Below the pieces are notes generated by a model. That model saw only the letters and a list, made by a program, of their open reading frames with translations. It did not search any database and was not told the DNA's origin. The translations under genes and the position numbers were made by a program. From Pharus latifolius (Eukaryota > Streptophyta > Magnoliopsida > Poales > Poaceae): a stretch of 64,000 nucleotides of DNA. Below are positions 49,601 to 57,956 of this stretch, in pieces. Position 1 is the first letter of the stretch. Each line of letters starts with the position of its first letter. The stretch is from the NCBI GenBank assembly GCA_019359835.1, contig CM033319.1:41443010-41507009 (forward strand), read 5' to 3'.

Positions 49601-52600
49601 TCTAAATTACCAAATTGTCCTTCTAATAATAAGAAATTTAATAAAACTATTCTAGGGGACTGATTTGCAAATAAAATAATTGTGAATAGGTCCCTGTGTC
49701 TAATCTAACCTAATCTCTCTCACCTCCTCTTGGCCGACACAAGACACATACACCTCTCGGGTTCCTTCGCGGAGATTGGCTTGGGTCAGGCAACGGCTAC
49801 GATGGCTCGACAACGACAGTGACGGTGTTAGTGACGAAATTATCATAATCTAGATAAATAAATATTTTAATAAGTTATGAATAAATATGAATATATCATT
49901 GTGAATGCCAAATTGTCCACAAAATTAACAATTAATTGCTTGGCGGTACCCTATCTATTTAATGAGTGTATACCTTTTTTATAACTCTGATGTCACCCTT
50001 TCATTGTCCATCAAAGTCTTCTAGGATCAAAGGGTTGAAGTTGGTTCCTTCATGCAGCTTTTGAAACCTAATTGTAATCTTCCATTATATTGAATGTAAA
50101 CTAATTGATTCAATCTCTTGTGCTCTAACCGGTTCTTTTTTTTCGTATGGATCTAAAAATAACAAATAATATAAATATATAATTAGTTATTATTGTTTTA
50201 AGTTTAAATTTTACCTATTTAGTATATACAAATTGCATTATTAATGATATTTACAAACTCAAAAGGTGCTCCAATTGCTCCCACACTCGGAGAATGTACA
50301 ATAGAGACCAATGATATGCTTTGCAAATGTTTGGACCTCGATAGCATGCCCATCAAAAGCACCCCACCAATCAGCTAAAATGTCAACAATAATACTTACG
50401 TTTTAGAAAGCTTAAAAAGAAAGATAGCTTAAATATACATAGAAGTTAGCAGTACTTATGAGGACTGTTTTTTGTTGTTTGATTGATAATTGCTTTCTAA
50501 AGCTACTTTGTATGTTTTCATATTCATCAATTGATAATGAAACTGCAAACAACAAAATAATTGGCATAGCTACAACATGAAACCAGGGGTACTAAGTTTT
50601 GATTTTTCTCATTCTTGAGCAAGTCTTGATTTAATCTGCTTTTCATGAGAATAGCTTTGTATAGAAATTGCAGATTTTTTTGCAAAAATTAGCTACGTAC
50701 CACTCAAAGGTACCCACCCACTTTAGCAAAATACCACTCAAAGATAGATCCATTAGTCATTTTACCATTTTGGGGTTATAGAAATTATTTTGGACAATTT
50801 GCCCTTCTCCTCACAGCGATGCAAAGTTCTCTGGCTTCTTCTCTGCTGTCCTAGCTCTATGTTGATTGCTTCTTTTTTGGTGTCTTCTCTGGCGCAAATC
50901 CGACGAGTTGATCTTGCCGGAGTTGATGTTTATGTGATTTTTATGTATTCTATGAAATTGAAGCAGGAACAGTTGAGGGAGGCTGTGAATTGACAGCTTT
51001 AAGCAAGAACACATATGCAATTGTGCTGAAAATGACTTGAACAAGTTCATGAACTCAAAAACCAAAAGAACACAATTTCTGCTTCTGATATTGTGGAATT
51101 CAAGGATAATTTTGCTGCTGGAAGTGGTGGGATGTTGAATTTGCACAAAAAATCGGCAATTAACACGAACAGTATAAGCCACTAAAAACTTGGATTCTTA
51201 GAAAGAAACAAACTTGCTCCAGGAAAAATGGAAAAACAAGACTAGAACAAATCAAGAATCCCTGAGCTTGGGGAGCAGCAAGATTGGATTGCAGAAAGAA
51301 CTTGTGTAGGTATCCTATCAACTGAAGCTGCAAAACTCCAAGCAGAAATCATGTACGTGCCCCTTGTGGTATTTCATGCCAACTCAAGAACCTAGACAGA
51401 ATGAAACCACCAATTAAGACCAAATACTCACCAATTCAAACAAGTCAACCAAATTGAGCAACCACCATCCTCCAAGAATCGAAACTTTAGCTAAACCCCC
51501 CAAAAATCCCCATCAAATCCCATGAATTTTGCCCCCAAAATTGCATTCCATCCCCAATTCAAGAAACACAGCCCAACAGCCAAATTCCACCTCTAGATAC
51601 CAAATCAAAAGCCAAAGTTCAATTGCATGCACCTCAATGGCCAAGTACTCGAGCATGGGGGGAGGCAGACTGAAACTCTAGTGCCGAGCTTCCTGATGTA
51701 GTCGCTGGCTCTAAGGTAAGTAGTAGGGCAAGGGTGCCGGAGACCAGCCGCGAGGCTGAGGGGCGGGCGCTGGAGGTGCGCAAGGTGACGTCGGCTTGCT
51801 CGGGTTGGAGCTCAGAGCTAGATAATGTGTTGTGTTGGGGAAGGCTTCTCGAGGGTAAAGTGGGAAAAATGACTAACGAAGTTATCTTTGAGTGGTGTTT
51901 TATTAAAGTGGGTAGCTTTGAATGGTGTGGAGCTAATTTATCCATTTTTTTTTCTTCATGTTGTTGTAGGCTTATGGAAGTAAGAGTTTGTATGTCTAAT
52001 GTCCATAATTCAGTGCTTCTATGTAATGCAGGGTTCGGTTCCATTATGGTCATCCTGATGTTTTTGATAGACTCTTCCATATTACTAGGGGCGGCATAAG
52101 TAAAGCCTCCAAGACTATAAATCTAAGTGAAGATATCTTTTCAGGTATGCCTACAATTTGTCGAACCATCTTGAGATTGTCCTTTATCAGATTGCAGTTA
52201 CTGAATGCAATATTGTTAGGTTTTAACTCAACAATGCGAGGAGGAAATGTTACACATCATGAGTACATGCAAGTTGGTAAGGGGCGTGATGTGGGAATGA
52301 ATCAAATTTCCAGCTTTGAAGCTAAGGTGGCCAATGGCAATGGTGAACAAACAATGAGTCGTGACATCTATCGGCTTGGACGTAGATTTGACTTCTACAG
52401 AATGCTATCTTTCTACTTCACCACTGTTGGGTTTTATTTCAGTGGCATGGTAAGAATTTTAAGTCACAATATTCAGATGACTGTTCTTCTCTAAAGAATA
52501 ATACTTAATGTGAAGATTTGTTCAAGTTAACCCTTTGTTAAGGTTTTCACTTATTTTTCATTGAAATTACGCTGTTACACTATATTTTTCTGTGTGCATG

Positions 52601-54488
52601 CTGAATCCATCAACAACAGAGAGCTTTGGCATGGAATTGACATGTAATGCATCTGTTGGGCATGGTTTGAGTTATACTAACATCCATATTTGGTGCTTTC
52701 AGGTTACTGTACTTACAGTCTATGTGTTTTTGTATGGGAGGTTATATCTAGTTATGAGTGGTCTGGAAAAGTCGATCCTGCTAGATCCACGTATTCAACC
52801 GAACATCAAGTCTCTTGAGAATGCACTTGCTTCGCAGTCTGTTTCCCAGCTTGGTTTGCTGCTTGTTCTCCCTATGGTCATGGAAGTCGGCCTAGAGAAG
52901 GGATTTCGGACAGCCTTGGGAGAGTTTGTAATCATGCAGCTTCAGTTGGCCTCTGTGTTCTTCACATTCCAGCTTGGGACCAAAACCCACTACTATGGGA
53001 GAACCATACTGCACGGTGGAGCTAAATACAGACCTACTGGTCGTGGTTTTGTGGTGTACCATGCTAAGTTTGCTGAAAATTACCGCATGTACTCCCGTAG
53101 CCATTTTGTTAAAGGACTTGAATTGTTGATACTTCTATTTGTGTATCTAGTCTATGGGAGTTCCTACCGCAGCTCGAAGTTGTACGTGTTTGTCACCATC
53201 TCCATATGGTTCCTGGTTGCATCATGGCTCTTTGCACCGTTTGTCTTCAATCCTTCGTGTTTTGAGTGGCAGAAGACGGTTGATGACTGGACAGATTGGA
53301 GGAAGTGGATGGGGAATCGAGGTGGTATTGGTATGCCTGTGGACCATAGCTGGGAGGCTTGGTGGATGAGCGAGCAGGATCACCTCAGGAAGACAAGCAA
53401 TCGCGCTCTCCTCTTGGAGATCATCCTCTCACTTCGCTTCTTGATCTACCAGTATGGGATTGTATACCATCTGCACATCTCACACCGCAGCAAAAGCATT
53501 CTGGTACAGTTTCTGCACACGATCTGCTTTGTTTGCTTGCTTTTGTAGTTTGTAAAATTGCAGGATACCCTAATCTATCGCCTTATCCTTTTTCAACTTC
53601 TAGGTATATGGATTGTCATGGCTTGTTATGCTTTCTGTTCTCGTAGTTCTAAAGGTAAGACTTCCACCTTTCAATTGGGTGTGATGACTTCAATGCTTAA
53701 AAATCTTTCTTTTTTCTTTAGAAGGCACCATGCTTTATAATCTTATGGATTTGACATTTTTCCTTCTCTTTAGATGGTTTCAATAGGACGGCAGAGATTT
53801 GGGACAGACCTGCAGCTCATGTTCCGCATCCTCAAGGGCCTTCTCTTCCTTGGCTTCATCTCTGTGATGGCCGTCCTCTTTGTTGTCTGTGGGCTCACAG
53901 TTTCTGATGTCTTCGCTAGTATTCTTGGGTTCATGCCTACCGGTTGGTGTATTCTTCTGGTGAGTGAAATCTTCTGTTCAATGATTTATTTGACCTTAAT
54001 GCATGCGAGTAAACCAATGAAGTTAGTGAACAAACCTGAGATTTGAACCTGCTCATGATACAAAAGAGCAAGCTTGAGTTTGGTAATTATACAGCTAAAC
54101 ACATCAGAGAATCATAAGCAACTAATTGAAAAGCATATTGATCAGCTGCAAGTCAACTTTGACAACCGTAGTGACAGATTTTCTGTTGACAGACTTAGTT
54201 CATTCACTGCCGTTTGTATGACTTATTTTGTCGATTTCTTCTTCGCAGATTGGGCAAGCATTGTCTCCGTTACTCCGGAAGACGATCCTGTGGGACTCCA
54301 TCATGGAGCTCGGAAGGGCGTACGAGAATGTGATGGGTCTCATCATCTTCTTGCCCATCGCCGTGCTGTCATGGTTCCCCTTCGTTTCGGAGTTCCAGAC
54401 GCGGTTGCTGTTCAACCAAGCCTTCAGCAGGGGTCTCCAGATATCAAGGATTCTTGCCGGTCAGAAGGACATAGGAGAGTTCGAATGA
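24352..54488 (+). CDS. CALS7-like: Callose synthase 7-like (glucan synthase-like, GT48), 42 exons, complete
   Basis: Encodes (1,3)-beta-D-glucan synthase, a multipass plasma-membrane enzyme that polymerises UDP-glucose into callose. The CalS7/GSL7 branch supplies sieve-plate callose in phloem. I place 42 exons with GT-AG junctions: 24352-24583, 25704-25804, 26554-26666, 26765-26849, 26954-27052, 27134-27289, 30752-30856, 30991-31082, 31165-31288, 34367-34492, 34581-34657, 34775-34862, 36306-36428, 36508-36625, 36827-37158, 37241-37293, 37373-37433, 39932-40013, 40098-40147, 40236-40322, 40420-40521, 40621-40712, 40790-40871, 40958-41118, 41249-41372, 41465-41568, 41642-41723, 41814-41965, 43874-43983, 44075-44197, 44275-44340, 44435-44621, 44701-44815, 45178-45300, 45368-45486, 45599-45682, 52032-52144, 52220-52449, 52703-53503, 53604-53654, 53774-53959, 54249-54488. 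They total 5,751 nt, 1,916 residues plus TGA, near the usual 1,900-1,950. No break is seen. The CalS7 assignment rests on family wording such as IGLYLLIWGEASNVRFMPE. Confidence 0.95.
24901..25180. mobile_element. Stowaway MITE in intron 1
   Basis: A 280-bp AT-rich segment has terminal inverted repeats CTCCTCTCTTTGTTCTTTTT and CTACTCTCTCCATTCTTTTT (reverse complement of the right end), flanked by TA on both sides (24899-24900 and 25181-25182). This fits the Stowaway (Tc1/mariner) consensus that starts CTCCCTC. A (CT)n run at 24604-24626 lies just upstream in the same intron. Confidence 0.75.
27899..28405. mobile_element. Non-autonomous element with long terminal inverted repeats in intron 6
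   Basis: The left end GGAAATTGCACTAAGCATCC and the reverse complement of the right end GGAAATTAAACTAAGCATCC match, and the inverted similarity continues for over 100 bp (TTTCACTAA, TTGTTGCAATCAA, CCAAT). The total is about 507 bp with no coding capacity. A target duplication is not certain. Long inverted repeats suggest a Mutator-like or fold-back type. Confidence 0.7.
28406..30005 (+). repeat. Intron 6 middle part with ATG microsatellite
   Basis: A compound microsatellite (ATA)n then (ATG)n lies at 28717-28766, with a run of A at 29609-29621. Sequence such as GGGACACCCAACCAAATGG near 29009 resembles the end of a MITE, but I could not find its partner. Nothing coding is seen. Confidence 0.5.
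30006..30415. mobile_element. hAT-like MITE in intron 6, with 8-bp duplication
   Basis: The element starts CAGGCATCGGTCC and ends GGTAACCGGCCCTG, whose reverse complement begins CAGGGCCGGTTACC. A perfect 8-bp duplication ATCATACC flanks it at 29998-30005 and 30416-30423. The duplication length and CAGGG-type ends point to the hAT superfamily. It is 410 bp with no transposase. Confidence 0.82.
31289..33540 (+). other. Intron 9, left part: no gene recognised
   Basis: About 2.2 kb of AT-rich intron between exons 9 and 10. Open frames are short and without recognisable domains, and I see no clear terminal repeats here. Confidence 0.5.
33541..33793. mobile_element. MITE in intron 9
   Basis: The left end TGTCCTAGAACAAAAACAAG and the reverse complement of the right end TGTCCTGGAACAAAACAAGC form an inverted repeat of about 38 bp that continues as GCAACACAAA-CAAC. 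The interior is AT-rich and non-coding. No clean target duplication was found, so the superfamily is open. Confidence 0.65.
33995..34175 (+). repeat. 3' fragment of the J repeat in intron 9
   Basis: This stretch aligns with the end of the J elements of intron 36 (near 48745-48927): shared blocks are CTCTATCTCTAAGA, GAACCTAG, TTTAGGGTTT, TTTGGGAAT and the terminal GGTTGTTA. Only the 3' end is present. Confidence 0.6.
34863..36305 (+). other. Intron 12, with a possible MITE at 35367-35610
   Basis: The segment 35367-35610 starts GGCACTGGGTTTTTGG and ends CCAAACATGCC, giving imperfect inverted ends (GGCATGTTTGG on the reverse). Repeated words such as CCAAAATTTGG occur inside. The rest of the intron has no gene or clear repeat. 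Confidence 0.4.
37598..37679. repeat. (TA)n(CA)n microsatellite in intron 17
   Basis: About 34 TA dinucleotides run from 37598 to 37665, followed by about six AC units. The number of units may be unreliable in an assembly. Confidence 0.95.
37690..38855 (-). mobile_element. Copia 5' fragment in intron 17 (short LTR, primer site, gag)
   Basis: On the minus strand, a 124-bp LTR (38855 to 38732, TGTTAGAGATATTG to CCTAACA) is followed by a primer site reading TGATATTAGAGC (a changed TGGTATCAGAGC) and a GC-rich leader. Gag then follows as broken frames: LDGTNYREWSALL near 38260, HMWEYL near 37972, and FYCQFTALWRQLDFLDPEV near 37850. It is truncated before any pol domain. The LTR resembles that of element G. 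Confidence 0.75.
38949..39262. mobile_element. Possible hAT-like MITE in intron 17
   Basis: The left end GGGCCTTTTTGGCC and the reverse complement of the right end GGGCGCATTTTGCCC are imperfectly inverted, and both are soon followed by TGGCTTC. The interior repeats CTTATAAGC words. No target duplication was confirmed. Confidence 0.45.
39358..39717. mobile_element. MITE with GTATGTTTGGTTCACAT ends in intron 17
   Basis: The left end GTATGTTTGGTTCACAT recurs as its exact reverse complement ATGTGAACCAAACATAC at the right end, 360 bp overall, with many internal CCAAATTTTGG-like words. The TTTGGTTC ends resemble PIF/Harbinger MITEs, but a 3-bp duplication is not evident. Confidence 0.7.
42294..43704. 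mobile_element. Pack-MULE-like element in intron 28, 9-bp duplication
   Basis: A 1,411-bp segment is flanked by identical 9-bp direct repeats TATATTTTT at 42285-42293 and 43705-43713. Its ends GGAACATTTGGCTCC and (reverse of right) GGAGTATTTCGGTCT start imperfect inverted repeats. Both sub-terminal regions carry GCCACT, AAATACCAT and ATACCCTT words, as Mutator-like ends of grasses do. The GC-richer interior holds a gene-like fragment on the minus strand and no transposase. Nine-base duplications are the Mutator signature. Confidence 0.75.
42868..43272 (-). pseudogene. Captured gene fragment inside the Pack-MULE-like element (possible MUN/DUF810 type)
   Basis: A 134-codon open frame contains WSKKWLLDYHESYEKS, then MLSLALAMSKILVGTM and HHVEYYMRSSMRNYF. 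The spacing and wording resemble the region of plant unc-13 homolog (MUN/DUF810) proteins with a LL-YH motif, an MxxxxSLxxxxAKIL helix and a YIRSSLR helix. The remainder of such a protein (about 1,000 residues) is absent. I judge it a captured fragment; the family match is from memory of motifs and uncertain. Confidence 0.4.
45683..46540 (+). other. Intron 36, left part: no feature recognised
   Basis: AT-rich intron sequence after exon 36. The short open frames here have no family features. Confidence 0.5.
46541..49836. mobile_element. J1 repeat in intron 36, split by a second copy
   Basis: The left part starts TAATGCCCCGACC at about 46541 and the right part resumes at 48928; both align to successive parts of J2 (for example TTAGGCACAAT, CATGATTGGCACTAAG, GATCATGCATACTA). 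The order shows one element interrupted by a younger copy of the same family. Its right end diverges near 49836 and is truncated. There is no coding domain, and the class is unknown. Confidence 0.65.
47096..48927. mobile_element. J2 repeat, inserted in J1
   Basis: This copy begins TTGTAACACCCCGAG and ends ATGGGTTGTT, so the ends are weakly inverted (GTAACACCCC against AACAACCC). ATAGCAT occurs directly on both sides, at 47089-47095 and 48928-48934, giving a target duplication of 5-7 bp depending on where the end is set. The copy is about 1,832 bp and non-coding apart from short GC-rich frames near 48500-48650. Confidence 0.65.
49837..50681 (+). other. Intron 36 between the J repeat and the MULE-like element
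   Basis: About 850 bp of AT-rich sequence. I see no gene, inverted repeat or recognisable element. Confidence 0.5.
50682..51943. mobile_element. Mutator-like non-autonomous element in intron 36
   Basis: The left end (AAATTAGCTACGTACCACTC, then CCACTCAAAGATAG and TTAGTCATTTT) matches the reverse complement of the right end (AAATTAGCTCCACACCATTC, CCACTCAAAGATAA, TTAGTCATTTTTCCC) over roughly 90 bp. The flanks share an A-T8 run that could be a 9-bp duplication (GATTTTTTT against ATTTTTTTT), not exact. The GC-richer interior has no transposase, so gene capture is possible but I recognise no source. Confidence 0.7.
52220..54488 (+). other. Callose synthase exons 38-42: end of catalytic domain and C-terminal membrane cluster (residues 1415-1916)
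   Basis: Exon 38 has the highly conserved THHEYMQVGKGRDVGMNQIS and SRDIYRLGRRFDFYRMLSF. Exon 39, the longest (801 nt), holds LGTKTHYYGRTILHGGAKYR, DWTDWRKWMGNRGGIG and several membrane helices. Exons 40-42 add hydrophobic helices and the conserved end LLFNQAFSRGLQISRILAG before the stop at 54486-54488. Eight or nine helices are expected here in the family. Confidence 0.92.
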
Positions 54489-54657
54489 TCATTTGTAGTC
54501 TCTCTTCTGCCACGGCTGGACTGCGTAGCTAAACACGTGTTCCAAGAATATGTATATGAATTTTCTTGCCAAGATTTTATGCGTCCAATCCTTCATGAGA
54601 TCTACATAGTTCCTGGGGTGGGAAGTGGTTGGTATATGCTTATTTTGATGTTATTTG
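54489..54657 (+). other. 3' untranslated region and flank of the callose synthase gene
   Basis: Only 169 bp lie between the stop codon and the LTR of copia element G. No perfect AATAAA is present, so the poly(A) site may lie in this interval with a variant signal or inside the retroelement. Confidence 0.5.
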
Positions 54658-54792
54658 TGTTAGAGGATATAGGATATTATCGTTATATCTTTTATCATTT
54701 TACTTGTTTCTTTCTTAGAGACTACTCTTTTGGTGTATATATGACTATCATTAATTAAGTTGAGTTGGAATTATCATCTTCAATTTCTAATA

Positions 54793-55651
54793 TGGTATCA
54801 AAGTAAGATTAGGGTTAGACTTTCCAATCTCCCGTCAATGTTCATCGTCGCCAGCGTCATCTCCCATTGGAGTGGATCCATCTTTGGCATCCATTTCTCT
54901 TCTTGATCTTTTAATGATTAGATCGTCATTGTCACAGTCTGATCTGTCTCTACTTCTGTTGTAGTCGTAGCCATCGCTGCCGCCACTTTTGTTGTTGTTG
55001 TTGTTGCTTCCATTGTTGTTGGCCTTTGCTTTCACTGTAGTTGCAATTGTCGCTGCCTCTTCTTTTGTCGTTGCAGTCGATTGCTTCCATCGTTGTTGTT
55101 GTTGTTACTGTTGTCGTCGTTGCTTCCATTGCTGTTGCCGTCGTTGCTATCGTCTTCGGCTTCAAGATCACGCATGCATTTGGAGATTTAGATCTGGAGA
55201 AGAGTTAGATCTAGATCTATCCCGAGTAGAGCTGTCATGAGTCGAGTTGATTAGTTGAGTCGAGCCGAGTTGTTGACTCCAAGTTGAGTTGAGTTGAGCT
55301 GTTTTTGGGTTAAATCGAGCCGACCCTTGTGCGGCTCTGTTCAGTGCATGTCCTTTGTTCACGAGAGTTTTGGCTCATCCTCTCCGGCTACTTTGAGATC
55401 CCTATTTTCCTCCATAGCTTCTCATGGATTGCAGCTTCTGATAATTGATGTCAAACTCACCAGAACTTACACCTACAATGAGTGGTCATGCCTTATCCCT
55501 TCCCTTCTAAAGGCTATGGGTCTTTTTGATCATATTACAGAGACACGGATACCAAGAGCAGGTGCAGAGCTAGAAGCTTGGGAAAAGAACGAGACTCAAG
55601 TTCGGTTTGCTCTCCTGCAAAGTACTGACTCTGCAATTAAGTAGAGCATCT
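54793..55651 (+). pseudogene. Leader and gag N-terminal region of copia G
   Basis: The leader (54793-55290) is rich in GTTGTTGTT and similar triplets. From about 55380 a frame reads VKLTRTYTYNEWSCLIPSLL, the conserved start of copia gag, and continues to a TAG near 55642. The frame is then cut by LTR E. Confidence 0.7.
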
Positions 55652-57951
55652 TGTAGGATCGAGGATGCCGACTAGAGGGGGTGAATAGGAGGTTTTTAAA
55701 AAATTTTTTTGACTAAACAATTTTTACAAGATGTTTAAGAAAACCTAGTTTTCACAAGGGGTTTAAAACTATTTAACAAGTTGCATTCAACAATATAGAA
55801 TAAGCAATACAACAGGCAACAAAAGTAATTGGAAACAATTGTGTTGAGGTAAATACGAATTGTGTAAGAGTGAAACAATTGACACAACAATTTTTACCGA
55901 GGTCTCGGAGACTCGCTCGGTCTCCCCTACTCCTCATTGAAGTGCTCACGCGTGAGCCTCACTTCTATATCCATGAAAGATATCTCCACTTGGGTTGCTC
56001 CTCCACTCCGGATAGGGGAGCATCAATACCTTTCACACGTTTTTGTTGGCCTCTCCAACAAACTTCAACGGAGAGATAGCGACTCTCCTCCACCAACCGT
56101 CTAGGCGATAGCGATTGCTAAGAGTAACAAATCGAACGCTTTCACTTGAATGAATCAAGTGCTAGAAATTCAAATGATGCAAATGAATGCCCACACTCTA
56201 GCACTAACTTGCAAATGATGGATGATGTGCACTAAGCACCCTTAGCCTCTCACAAATGCTTCTCCTCACAAATGCTTTCAAAGATTTGACTCAAATCTTG
56301 ACTCTAAATGCAAGAGATTGACTTCAAAGGATTTGGCTAACTTATGCACAGGATTTTCGTGTTCTTGAGCCCCATCAAATGTTGGCTAAGACGAGGTATA
56401 TATAGCCCTCTCAAAGAAACTAGCCGTTTATAAGGAACTGAGAAAATTTGTATAGGCCGGAGCCGGACAATGTCCGGATAGTACATATCAATATGACCGT
56501 TGCAAACATGTCACTTACCATTGGGCTATTTTTGTGAAAGCCGGACAAAAGTCTATTGTCCGGAAAAAAATCCGGACAGATGTAAACGTTTCTGGTTCAC
56601 TTTTTAATTTGCCTCAAAATGAATTTGTACTGGGTGGACATTGTCCGCTCACACCGGACAAAGTCTGCTTAGTCCCGGACAGATGTGCCCGGACATATCA
56701 TTTGTCTCTGGTTCACTTTTGATTTTGAGCCTACAAGTTTTGTACTAGCCGGACATTGTCCGGCTATCATAGACAATGTCCGGCTAGATCTGGACAAATG
56801 CCCTGGACGGATTTATATGTCTCTGGTTTCATTTTGCACAAGGCTGAAAAAATTGTCCAGCCATCACAGGCAATATCCGGCTTGTGCAAACCGAAAACAG
56901 AACTTAGGTATTTTTACTGAATTTGAGACTATATGCAAATGCAATTTGTCTGAGCCCACGCGAATATATATGCTGACAATCAGCATAGGCTACGACCAAT
57001 TTTGATTGAAGAACTTTAAGCCACTGGTCGAATATCCGGTCGAAAGCAGGTGGTCGAATGGATATGGTCGAATGTCTGTATTCGAGTTGTGGACTGGTAC
57101 GACTAGTTTGAACTTCTACGACCACGACCAGTTCCATATAGAGATACGACCATGACCTGCTCTAGTACTGAATCAGTTTGTTTTCTCTGTGCGACCATGA
57201 CTAAGTGTAGTTTTCAAATATTATTTCTAATTCAAACAAACTACACTTGTTTTTCTATCAATGCAACAGGTGAATAAACACTAGTGCAATATGATATGAC
57301 TGCATTTGAGCTTCCACACTAGATCGACTCAAGCTACTAGTTTCTGACCCCTCTTAATAGTACGGTTAAACTAGCAAAAAGAAACCTATCAACTTGGTCT
57401 ATCTCCAAACATTGAGACCGATAAAATCCTAAGAAAATGATTCTTAATCTTAGATGTTACCTTCGGTGAAGCTTGATCTTACTCAAGGTGGCTCATATCA
57501 ACATCATTCTCCATACGCCCTTGTTTGCTTTCATCTCGCAATATATTTTGACACTACAAGACATACACTCATTAAACAACGTTAGTCTCATAGTTGGGTT
57601 GTCATTAATTACCGAAGAAATTACTCCCAAAGGAGTTGACTCAACAATTTCCCTTTTCGGTGTTTAATGACAGAACCATTTTCAATAAACCACAAAAGGG
57701 TAAGATATGAAATATACAATCATAGAGATCCATATATGATAAGAGATAAGCACACGATCCATACTACTCATGTCATGATAACAATTAGCACAGATGGCTG
57801 ATATGATGAGCTCCCCCTCAACATATGCATCGATATTAAACCATAACAAGAGAGACATCAACTTCAGAGTTCAACAAATAACATTTCAATTTACTTGTGC
57901 TAAAACAGGGTTTATCAAATTGTCATTAATCATCAAAATCTAGATCCAACA
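55652..57951 (-). mobile_element. Solo Sirevirus LTR E, minus strand, CATCT duplication
   Basis: On the plus strand it begins TGTAGGATCGAGGATGCCGA, the reverse complement of the LTR end seen at 16918, and ends ATCTAGATCCAACA. Identical CATCT copies flank it at 55647-55651 and 57952-57956. There is no internal coding, primer site or polypurine tract, so it is a 2,300-bp solo LTR. On the minus strand its promoter TATATA is at about 56398-56407. Upstream of it (56450-56890) lies an array of CCGGACA-W-TGTCCGG palindromes. Confidence 0.9.
56450..56890 (-). repeat. CCGGACA-W-TGTCCGG palindrome array in LTR E
   Basis: Copies such as CCGGACAATGTCCGG lie near 56463, 56636, 56750, 56774 and 56862, with half-copies CCGGACA between. 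The same motif recurs in LTR F at about 22556-23020. It occupies the U3 position, like the AACTGAC-N-GTCAGTT array of LTR A, but with another core. Confidence 0.85.
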
Positions 57952-57956
57952 CATCT

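Larger units (their letters stand above)
40420..52144 (+). other. Callose synthase exons 21-37: large cytosolic catalytic loop (residues 769-1415)
   Basis: It starts with RTLGMLRSRF and holds the family blocks NSLFM, SYRGQTLTRTVRGMMYYR (exons 30-31), KFTYVVSCQVYG (32), GEGKPENQNHAIIFTRGEA (34), LREHIFTG with SVSSLAWFMSNQE (35-36) and VRFHYGHPDVFDRLFH (37). The GT48 domain begins around residue 1020. At the exon 32/33 join the sequence reads ITNPSLR where the family usually has a Tyr before PSLR. Intron 28 holds a Pack-MULE-like element and intron 36 (6,349 bp) several more. Confidence 0.9.

Noticed and set aside
51634..52099. Open frames of 121-148 codons on both strands near the end of intron 36
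   Set aside because: They overlap the inverted end of the MULE-like element, run into exon 37 on the wrong frame or strand, and show no family features.
54835..55240. Frames rich in Asn, Thr or Leu near the leader of copia G
   Set aside because: They come from GTTGTTGTT-type triplet repeats in a retroelement leader and have no other content.
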